A stretch of 64,000 nucleotides of DNA from Amphiduros pacificus. Lineage: Eukaryota; Annelida; Polychaeta; Phyllodocida; Hesionidae. The position numbers and the translations under genes are program-made. The notes beneath the pieces were generated by a model that ran no database searches, was not told where the DNA came from, and saw only the letters and a list, made by a program, of their open reading frames with translations. This document shows, piece after piece, positions 37,601-49,600 of the stretch. Within the stretch, counting starts at the first letter, position 1. The number at the start of each line of letters is the position of its first letter. Where the stretch lies: positions 11,691,479-11,755,478 of the forward strand of contig OX439007.1 of NCBI GenBank assembly GCA_949316495.1. Reading direction: 5' to 3'.

Positions 37601-40600
37601 GTGTGATTATTAGCCCTGTGCCCCTTAATGTCCCTGCAGGTGTGTGAAGAGCAGGTGAAGAAGTGTCCTCTAGACTGGGCCCAGCATATCACCAGCGTCG
37701 CCCACCGCAAGGTAAGAAAAGTGTTCTCTAGACTGGGCCCAGCATATCACCAGCATCGCCCATCGCAAGGTAAGAGAAGTGTCCTCTAGACTGGGCCCAG
37801 CACGTCACCAGTATCGCCCACTGCAAGCTAAGAGAAGTGTCCTCTAGACTGGGCCCAGCACGTCACCAGTATCGCCCACTGCAAGGTAAGAGAAGTGTCC
37901 TCTAGACTGGGCCCAGCACGTCACCACCATCGCCCACCGCAAGGTAAGAGAAGTCTCCTCTAGACTGGGCCCAGCACGTCACCAGCGTCGCCCACTGCAA
38001 GGTAAGAGAAGTCTCCTCTAGACTGGGCCCAGCACGTCACCAGCGTCGCCCACTGCAAGGTAAGAGAAGTCTCCTCTAGACTGGGCCCAGCACGTCACCA
38101 GCATTGCCCACCGCAAGGTAAGAGAAGTCTCCTCTAGACTGGGTCCAGCACGTCACCAGCGTCGCCCACTGCAAGGTAAGAGAAGTGTCCTCTAGACTGG
38201 GTCCAGCACATCACCAGCGTCGCCCACCGCAAGGTAAGAGAAATGTCCTCTAGACTGGGCCCAGCTCGTCACCAGTATCGCCCACCGCAAGGTAAGAGAA
38301 ATGTCCTCTAGACTGGGCCCAGCATGTCACCAGCATTGTCCACTGCAAGGTAAGAGAAGTGTCCTCTAGACTGGGCCCACCACGTCACCAGCATTGCCCA
38401 CTGTCACCAGCATTGCCCACTGTCACCCTCCATGTCACAAGCATCGACCATGGCAAGATAAATTCTTCAATATGTTCAGCTATGTCTTTGACTTTTTAAC
38501 AGTCAAATATTTGTAATAGGTCATAATTATGGATTCCAATTATTTTCAATTGAAGGGAAATAAATGTGTTTATGCGCATTTCACCGACAGAGGTCATATA
38601 GGTCACTCCTTGAGGCACTCGCAAGTCACATAGGCCAGTCTAAAACTGCATGAAATGGCGAGGGGCTAAGCAGTCAACAACTTACCAAAGACACATAAAA
38701 TGTTGTGGTCACATGAGGTTATTTAAATAAAATCCTAATTTGGGATATTTATCATCAAGATCGTTTTGCATCATTGCATATATATATTTATCTTTTGAAT
38801 AATTTCAACTTTTAAAAATAAAAAAATATCTCAAAAACAAAATTCAGAATATCATTTATTTGATCTCTATTTGTACATTTTATTCATTTTGGGAGAAGTG
38901 AGTCACCTTATGGATACTATCAACAAATCAATTACATGATTAGAACTGTAATATGATACAGAAGTTGCATATCAATAACAACAAAGGCAAAAGAGTTTAC
39001 AGTTGAGTATAAATTGACCGGAAAAGACAGAGGGCGTGGTCAAGTATAAGAAGACTGGTATAGACAGAGGGCGTGGTCAAGTATAAGATGACCGGTATAG
39101 ACAGATGGCGTGGTCAAGTATAAAATGACCAGTATAGACAGAGGGCGTGGTCAAGTATTAGATGGCCGATACAGACAGAGGGCGTGGTCAAGTATTAGAT
39201 GACTGGTATAGACAGAGAGCGTGGTCAAGTATAAGATGACCAGTATAGACAGAGGGCGTGGTCAAGTATTAGATGACCGGTATAGACAGATGGCGTGGTC
39301 AAGTATAAGATGACAAGTATAGACAGAGGGTGTGGTCAAGTATAAGATGACCGGTATAGACAGATGGCGTGGTCAAGTATAAGATGACAAGTATAGACAG
39401 AGGGTGTGGTCAAATATTAGATGACCGGTATAGACAGAGGGCGTGGTCAAGTATAAGATGACCAGTATAGACAGAGGGCGTGGTCAAGTATAAGATGACA
39501 AGTATAGACAGAGGGCTTGGTCAAATATTAGATGACTGGTATAGACAGAGGGCGTGGTTAAGTATAAGATGACCAGTATAGACAGAGGGCGTGGTCAAGA
39601 ATAAGATGACCGGTAAAGACAGAGGGCGGGGTCAAGTATTAGATGACCGGTACAGACAGAGGGCGTGGTCAAGTATTAGATGACCGGTACAGACAGAGGG
39701 CGGGGTCAAGTATAAGATGACCGGTATAGACAGAGGGTGTGGTCAAGTATTATAGGACTAGTATAGACAGAGGGGGTGGTCAAGTATTAGATGACTAGAG
39801 GGCATGGTCAAGTATAAGATGACTGGTACAGACGGAGGGCACGGTCAAAAATAACCAGCAGATTATTGTCCCTGATAGCTACAGACTGCACATAGCCACA
39901 CTCTGTTATCTCGGACCCTGTGAACCTGAGGAATACCTCCTTGTTGATGAAGCCTACGCTACCATACAGGTGGTATATGCAATGTGGGGACTGACTGGCA
40001 ACCAGGATGTCTCCCTGAGGGGTGCAGGTGAGACCACGCGGACACATGACATCCACAACCTGCAGGCATTCACCCTCAGCAGAGAAATAAACTACATGGT
40101 TATTAGTACACATTGCCACCACTATGATATCATTTGGCAGCACTGTCAGGTGATATGGGCAAGACACATCGTGATGTCCGTAGGTTGTTATCTCCTTCAG
40201 AGCACTGCCGTTCCTGTCATACAAGGTGACTGTGTCTGGGTACCCGGTGCCCACCACCACCCTCCCGTCTCCCAGCCTGCCTCCCACGCTCTCCGCCCCT
40301 CCTTCTCCTTTCAGTGGCACTCTCCGCACCAGAGTCAGGTCATGTGCGTGCAGGAAGGTCAGCTGGGAGGTACTGTCAGTGACGATGACAGTGTCTTCAT
40401 GTGGATCATAGGTGGCACTGCAGGGATACCAGTCAAACGTCACTCCCACCTGGTTGCTACTAGCAACCAATTGATTAGTATCCTGGTTTAACATAATCAC
40501 ATCATGATCGCTCACAATGATGCTACTTTTTGGTGTCTGCAAAACGTCCATCCCATACTTAATACCACACTTGTGCCATTTGAGTGTTGCTAACCCAGTC

Positions 40601-43600
40601 TCTCCTAGTTTATCCCTAGAGGGAGACAATGTCTTGGCCCTTCGTCTTCGTCTTCCTGTAGCTTGATTCTCTAATTTGCCTCCATGGGGAGACCTTGTAA
40701 ATCTTTGTCTGTCATCTCTAGCAGATGGAACTACCCAAAGTTCTTCTGTAGCTTGATCTCTCATAATTCCCCCAGGTGGAGACTCTATCAATGTTTGTGT
40801 CTCATCTATAGATAATGGAACTCCTGTAGTTTGATCCTTCATAATTCCCCTAGAGGGAGACACTGTCAACATTTGTGTATCAGCTCCAGTAGGTGGAGCT
40901 GTTGTGGTGGTTTTACTTTGAGGCACAGACAAAGAACATGGTTTTGTAATCTTCACTTCTCCGATTGAGAGGGAGTTCTCAGGAACAAATTTAATGTCAG
41001 CTTCAAGTGTGTCGCTCTTGGAGTCTGCAATGCATTGTGGGAGTGATGACTTGATGAGGGATGAGGTGATGATAATCTGTTCTATCCCCCCCTTTACACC
41101 CTCATTAGCTGACTTCTGCAACTCCTCCACCAATAACTTATTGCTTTTTATTGAGGCAATGTTTTCTTTAAGATATTCCAGGTTTCTCTCAAACTCCTCT
41201 ACTTCCTTCATTAAGGTCTGTTCTTTCTCCATCATCAGACCTATTAGTTTCTGAACATGACTATGGATAGCACTCTTTATGTCACAAACATGCTTCAGCT
41301 TGGTTTTAATTTTACTTAATAAAGGTCCCATTACATTTTTCATTTTCTTTTGCGAGATCTCAATTTCCTTCAACTTGTCTGTTTTCATATCTTTGATAGC
41401 CTTGGTGTGGTGACTGCCACATATGTCATTGTTGACACACACAATACAGAGGAACTTGTCACATTTTGTGCAGTAATATTTGCATTCCTGCGACTGTCTG
41501 TGAGGATATATACACAACATTCTCAACTTCGTCTCCACTCTGTGATTGGAAAATTGCTTATTTTTTCTATGTTTGACAGCACATCTGATGCACATTTCCG
41601 ACGAACAATCATGACAACATTTCAGATCTGCAACATTAACGTTATTTTCACAAAATCTACAGAGGACATGTTCTTCGGAGGTATCGCCGTATTGCGTCAA
41701 CGTTACCTGTAGCCTCTGCCAGAGCAGGTTGGTGGGTAAGCTTGCGGCTAATAATCCCCGCGGTAGGGTAGTGACCTGCTGGCATATGGGACATCGGATG
41801 CTGGAGGCCACACTGGCACTATCCAGGATCACCTGGGCACACTGCACGCACAACGTGTGACAACATCTCAGCCGCTTGGGCTCGTAGGCGCTGCCAAAAC
41901 ACACCGGGCAATCCATGGCATGTAACGCCAATATATATATATATCAAAGAGACAGCTGCTTCCTTGCTAACTTGTCTTCTGTTACGATCCTCCGTCAGCT
42001 TTTGACTGCACACCGGTACTGTGAGATTATATTTTTAGCTTTTGTATGGGATGAAATGGGTCACTGTCAGCTCCAGTAGGGGTCAGATAAATAATTTATC
42101 ACGTGCATTCAAGCGGACATCTCTCATATTGCCAACTATTATGAATACACTATTAACTCTGTGGGAGATCGTGATAAAACATTTAACCATAATGTTATGT
42201 TTCCCTTGAGTAATGCTTGAATCAAGTTTGGTGTTTGAATAATTGAGTTATATAACGTGTTGCTATAGTGATAGTAGTGTAATTGCCTTTATCATCTCTA
42301 GGAGGACTTCCTCTTCACATTTCCATATTTAGGTCCAGGCCTCAATATAACATTGGATATTTGTTCAAACATATTTGAAGAGGGGATGGTTGTTTATTCA
42401 TAATATTGACAGGGATGGTTGTATATCCATGATTTTGACATGGATGGTGTAGACCTATAATATTGAAAGGGATGGTTTATTATTTTAATATTGACAGAAT
42501 TTACAGGGGTAAAATGTCATTATAAAATTTGACGATATTCCTGATTTAACAAGGATGGTGCGGGTTCATGATGTGGAGAGGGATCATGTGTTTCTGGAGA
42601 TCTAATATAACTCTAATCACTAAACAGGAGACAAAGATACGTAATTAGTAGGATGACTTGAGGAGAGAGGCAAGTGGCTTTGGGACTTAAAAAAATAAAT
42701 TATGTTATCACTCTGTCTTGGTAAAAAAATCCTGAAGTCACTGCATGCACATATATCAAAGTTAATGACAATGTTTTGCTGTTTTCAGAGGTGTGTATGG
42801 CAGATGGTGCAGTTTGGGAAGCAGAAGTACAGAGAATATTATAAATATGTGCCAGCTCCTCACATCATTAGGGAATCAGGTAATGTCCTCCCCTCATGTC
42901 ATCAGGCAGTCAGGTAATGTCCTCCCCTCCCATCATCAGGCAGTCAGGTAATGTCCTCCTCTCATATCATCAGGCAGTCAGGTAATGTCCTCTCCTCACA
43001 TCACCAGGCAGTCTGGTAATGTCCTCTCCTCATATCATCAGGCAGTCTGGTAATGTCCTCTCCTCATATCATCAGGCAGTCTGGTAATGTCCTCCCCTCA
43101 TATCATCAGGCAGTCAGGTAATGTCCTCTCCTCACATCACCAGGCAGTCTGGTAATGTCCTCCCCTCATATCATCAGGCAGTCAGGTAATGTCCTCTCCT
43201 CACATCACCAGGCAGTCTGGTAATGTCCTCCCCTCCCATCATCAGGCAGTCTGGTAATGTCCTCTCCTCCCATCATCAGGCAGTCTGGTAATGTCCTCCC
43301 CTCATATCATCAGGCAGTCTGGTAATGTCCTCTCCTCATATCATCAGGCAGTCTGGTAATGTCCTCTCCTCATATCATCAGGCAGTCTGGTAATGTCCTC
43401 TCATATCATCAGGCAGTCTGGTAATGTCCTCTCCTCCCATCATCAGGCAGTCTGGTAATGTCCTCTCCTCACATCACCAGGCAGTCTGGTAATGTCCTCT
43501 CCTCATATCATCAGGCAGTCTGGTAATGTCCTCTCCTCATATCATCAGGCAGTCTGGTAATGTCCTCTCCTCATATCATCAGGCAGTCTGGTAATGTCCT

Positions 43601-46600
43601 CCCCTCATATCATCAGGCAGTCTGGTAATGTCCTCTCATATCATCAGGCAGTCTGGTAATGTCCTCTCCTCATATCATCAGGCAGTCTGGTAATGTCCTC
43701 CCCTCATATCATCAGGCAGTCTGGTAATGTCCTCCCCTCATATCATCAGGCAGTCAGGTAATGTCCTCTCCTCACATCACCAGGCAGTCTGGTAATGTCC
43801 TCCCCTCCCATCATCAGGCAGTCTGGTAATGTCCTCTCCTCCCATCATCAGGCAGTCTGGTAATGTCCTCCCCTCATATCATCAGGCAGTCTGGTAATGT
43901 CCTCTCCTCATATCATCAGGCAGTCTGGTAATGTCCTCTCATATCATCAGGCAGTCTGGTAATGTCCTCTCCTCCCATCATCAGGCAGTCTGGTAATGTC
44001 CTCTCCTCCCATCATCAGGCAGTCTGGTAATGTCCTCTCCTCCCATCATCAGGCAGTCTGGTAATGTCCTCTCCTCCCATCATCAGGCAGTCTGGTAATG
44101 TCCTCTCATATCATCAGGCAGTCTGGTAATGTCCTCCCCTCCCATCATCAGGCAGTCTGGTAATGTCCTCTCCTCCCATCATCAGGCAGTCTGGTAATGT
44201 CCTCTCATATCATCAGGCAGTCTGGTAATGTCCTCCCCTCATATCATCAGGCAGTCTGGTAATGTCCTCCTCTCATATCATCAGGCAGTCTGGTAATGTC
44301 CTCCCCTCATATCATCAGGCAGTCTGGTAATGTCCTCCCCTCATATCATCAGGCAGTCTGGTAATGTCCTCCCCTCCCATCATCAGGCAGTCTGGTAATG
44401 TCCTCTCATATCATCAGGCAGTCTGGTAATGTCCTCCCCTCATATCATCAGCCAGTCTGGTAATGTCCTCTCCTCATGTCATCAGGCAGTCTGGTAATGT
44501 CCTCTCCTCATATCATCAGGCAGTCTGGTAATGACCTCCCCTCACATCATCAGGCAGTCTGGTAATATCCTCCTCACATCATCAGGCAGTCTGGTAATGT
44601 CCTCCCCTCATATCATCAGGCAGTCTGGTAATGTCCTCTCCTCATGTCATCAGGCAGTCTGGTAATGACCTCCCCTCACATCATCAGGCAGTCTGGTAAT
44701 GTCCTCCTCACATCATCAGGCAGTCTGGTAATGTCCTCCCCTCATATCATCAGGCAGTCTGGTAATGTCCTCCCCTCATGTCATCAGGCAGTCTGGTAAT
44801 GTCCTCCCCTCATATCATCAGGCAGTCCGGTAATGTCCTCTCCTCCCATCATCAGGCAGTCTGGTAATGTCCTCCTCTCATATCATCAGGCAGTCTGGTA
44901 ATGTCCTCCCCTCATATCATCAGCCAGTCTGGTAATGTCCTCTCCTCATGTCATCAGGCAGTCTGGTAATGTCCTCCCCTCATATCATCAGGCAGTCTGG
45001 TAATGTCCTCTCCTCATGTCATCAGGCAGTCTGGTAATGTCCTCTCCTCATGTCATCAGGCAGTCTGGTAATGTCCTCCCCTCATATCATCAGGCAGTCT
45101 GGTAATGTCCTCCACTCATATCATCAGGCAGTCTGGTAATGTCCTCCCCTCCCATCATCAGGCAGTCTGGTAATGTCCTCCACTCATATCATCAGGCAGT
45201 CTGGTAATGTCCTCCCCTCCCATCATCAGACAGTTAGGTAATGTCCTCTCATATCATCAGGCAGTCTGGTAATGTCCTCTCATATCATCAGGCAGTCTGG
45301 TAATGTCCTCTCATATCATCAGGCAGTCCCATGAGGTTGCTTACTAGATATTACTTACAGGAATGTCTCATCAGGATAATACACTTTGTACCTTGTTTGG
45401 TTTCTTTATTTCCTTGTTAATCATGTGCTTGAATTCATCATTTGAAAATAAACTTTTGATTTATGCATGTGATTTTTACATTTCAGATTTGAAGTTGACA
45501 TACCAGGCTGCCGTGTGTGCTGCAAGGGAGAGTGGCAGATACAATAATGTACCTCACATTCCCACCAGAAAGGTAACCTATACCTCACATTCCCACCAGA
45601 AAGGTAACCTACTGTATACCTCACATTCCTACCAGAAAGGTAACCTACTGTATACCTCACATTCCTACCAGAAAGGTAACCAGCACCTCACATTCCTACC
45701 AGAAAGGTAACCAGCACCTCACATTCCTACCAGAAAGGTAACCTATACCTCACATTCCCACCAGAAAGGTAACCTATACCTCACATTCCTACCAGAAAGG
45801 TAACCTATACCTCACATTCCCACCAGAAAGGTAACCATGCACCTCCCATTCCCACCAGAAAGGTAACCATGCACCTCACATTCCCACCAGAAAGGTAACC
45901 TATACCTCACATTCCCACCAGAAAGGTAACCTATACCTCACATTCCCACCAGAAAGGTAACATATACCTCACATTCCCACCAGAAAGGTAACCTATACCT
46001 CACATTCCCACCAGAAAGGTAACCTATACCTCACATTCCCACCAGAAAGGTAACCTATACCTCACATTCCCACCAGAAAGGTAACCTATACCTCACATTC
46101 CCACCAGAAAGGTAACCAGCACCTCACATTCCCACCAGAAAGGTAACCATGTACCTCACATTCCCACCAAAAAGGTAACCATGTACCTCACATTCCCACC
46201 AGAAAGGTAATCAGCACCTCACATTCCCACCAGAAAGGTAACCATGCACCTCACATTCCCACCAGAAAGGTAACCATGTACCTCCCATTCCCACCAGAAA
46301 GGTAATCAGCACCTCACATTCCCACCAGAAAGGTAACCATGCACCTCACATTCCCACCAGAAAGGTAATCTATACCTCCCATTCCCACCAGAAAGGTAAC
46401 CATGTACCTCACATTCCCACCAGAAATGTAACCAGCACCTCACATTCCCACCAGAAAGGTAACCAGCACCTCACATTCCCACCAGAAAGGTAACCATGCA
46501 CCTCCCATTCCCACCAGAAAGGTAACCATGTACCTCACATTCCCACCAGAAATGTAACCAGCACCTCACATTCCCACCAGAAAGGTAACCAGCACCTCAC

Positions 46601-49600
46601 ATTCCCACCAGAAAGGTAACCATGTACCTCATACTCCCACCAGAAAGGTAACCGTGTACCTCGCATTCCCATCAGAAAGGTAACCAGTACCTCACATTCC
46701 TCATATTCCTACCAGAAAGGTGACCAGTACCTTATATTCCTACCAGAAAGGTAACCAGTACCTCATATTCCCACCAGAAAGGTAACCATGTACCTCATAT
46801 TCCTACCAGAAGGGTAACCAGCACCTCACATTCGCACCAGAAAGGTAACCAGCACCTCATATTCCCACCAGAAAGGTAACCATGTACCTCATATTCCCAC
46901 CAGAAAGGTAACCAGCACCTCATATTATCACCAGAAAGGTAACCATGTACCTCATATTCCCACCAGAAAGGTAACCAGCACCTCATATTCCCACCAGAAA
47001 GGTAACCAGCACCTCATATTTCCACCAGAAAGGTAACCATGTACCTCATATTCCCACCAGAAAGGTAACCAGCACCTCATATTCCCACCAGAAAGGTAAC
47101 CAGCACCTCATATTCCCACCAGAAAGGTAACCAGCACCTCATATTCCCACCAGAAAGGTAACCATGCACCTCATATTCCCACCAGAAAGGTAACCAGCAC
47201 CTCATATTCCCACCAGAAAGGTAACCAGCACCTCATATTCCCACCAGAAAGGTAACCATGTACCTCATATTCCCACCAGAAAGGTAACCATGTACCTCAT
47301 ATTCCCACCAGAAAGGTAACCATGTACCTCCCATTCCCACCAGAAAGGTAACCATGTACCTCATATTCCCACCAGAAAGGTAACCATGTACCTCCCATTC
47401 CCACCAGAAAGGTAACCATGTACCTCCCATTCCCACCAGAAAGGTAACCATGTACCTCATATTCCCACCAGAAAGGTAACCATGTACCTCCCATTCCCAC
47501 CAGAAAGGTAACCATGTACCTCATATTCCCCTCAGAAAGGCAACCAGCACCTCGCATTCCCACCAGAAAGGTGACCGTGTACCTCATATTCCCACCAGAA
47601 AGGTAACCATGTACCTCATATTCCCACCAGAAAGGTAACCATGTACCTCCCATTCCCACCAGAAAGGTAACCAGCACCTCATATTCCCACCAGAAAGGTA
47701 ACCATGTACCTCACATTCCCACCAGAAAGGTAACCATGTACCTCATATTCCTACCAGAAAGGTAACCATGTACCTCATATTCCCACCAGAAAGGTAACCA
47801 TGTACCTCATATTCCCACCAGAAAGGTAACCTATACCTCACATTCCCACCAGAAAGGTAACCATGCACCTCACATTCCCACCAGAAAGGTAACCATGTAC
47901 CTCCAATTCCCACCAGAAAGGCAACCATGTACCTCACATTCTCACCAGAAAGGTAACCATGTACCTCCCATTCCCACCAGAAAGGTAACCAGCACCTCAC
48001 ATTCCCACCAGAAAGGAACCAGCACCTCACATTCCTACCAGAAAGGTAACCAGCACCTCATATTCCCACCAGAAAGGAACCAGCACCTCACATTCCTACC
48101 AGAAAGGTAACCATGTACCTCCCATTCCCACCAGAAAGGTAACCATGTACCTCCCATTCCCACCAGAAAGGTAACCATGTACCTCCCATTCCCACCAGAA
48201 AGGAACCAGCACCTCACATTCCTACCAGAAAGGTAACCATGTACCTCACATTCCTACCAGAAAGGTAACCATGTACCTCCCATTCCCACCAGAAAGGCAA
48301 CCATGTACCTCACATTCCCACCAGAAAGGTAACCAGCACCTCATATTCCCACCAGAAAGGTAACCATGTACCTCATGTTCCCAACGGAAAGCATCCACAG
48401 AAGATCAACAGTGAATTTTACTTGTTATGGTTTTTCATCTGGAGATGGAATGTTCAATAATCTCACACTGGTTAATATAGTTCTACTTCCCATTGAAGGA
48501 TACAAGCAATTAAGACACACAGAAATTCTTTTTTTCCTGTAGCGGCCCCCTGATGTTCTACCAGACAGGGACACTTCTCCATCCTCAAAGATATCGCGTC
48601 CAACATGTAGCAGACCAACTTGCCGAGACCCCAGACTTCTACCAGCAGATAGCAGGAATCCGGCAGGACTCCAGCGAGATATGGGAACATCCACAGCAGT
48701 AGGACCATTGTCTGTCATCGCGGAGGCAGTGATAACCAGACTCAACCAGAATGCCTTGGTGAGTAACATACCAGTGAAATGCTTTTTGAACAGTTGTGAA
48801 CTTATTCTTTTTTAACTTAATATTTCCAGAATTTCAGCTATGCTGACTGCAATGAGAGGGGAGAAATTTTCTGTGATTCTGTCTATCCATCAACTTTGAT
48901 CTTCTCTGAAACCATAGAGAAAGTATAAGATTTTTCTCTATGCTGAAACTACTGTTTAGAATTCTTGGCTTTTAATAGGTGTTGTATTTCTGGGGGGCCA
49001 ATTCTATCTATTTTCTTTAAAGGTTCAGAATTTTTACTTTTTATATTTTTGAGAAAAATCTAATAGCTATTACTGATTTGGTCATCAAGGAGAGTGCTAT
49101 TTTGAATCACAAAACAAATATCAGCTATTGAAAATCAAGATAACAACAAGAGATTCTATATGTAACATGCATTTTAATTGGCCAAAATTATTGTTGAATT
49201 CTGCTCTGACAAAGGATTTGAATAATCATTCATGAAGCACTTTGCAGGCATTTCCAGAAAACGTTGGCAAACATGACAAAAAAGCAATTATCAGCATAAT
49301 TCTAAGGCCAATTGCCAATGTTTATGTAAGATAATAATATAATGTGAAGCTTTTGATGTTACAGAGTCTTGACCCGTGTGATGAATCACTCGTGCAGAGT
49401 CTGGTCCAGGAAACCAAACTTGACCGCAATGCCGTCGTCTCTGCACTTGAGGTGTTCAAAGCCAATCCAGAATTAATGAGAAGTTTGCAGAATGCTCCAC
49501 AGGCAGATTACGATATCATTAACAGACAAGGTGCTGAACAGTCTCAGATAAATCACTCACCAGAGGACAGCAGTGTTGCCCTACCTGCTGATAATGGTGC

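Noticed and set aside
39970-40491. Plus-strand protein over the TRIM gene
   Set aside because: Shadow of the TRIM coding sequence on the other strand, without domain or splice support.
45421-48217. Minus-strand reading frames with GYLSGGNMRY-type repeats
   Set aside because: Antisense of the exon 14-derived array.
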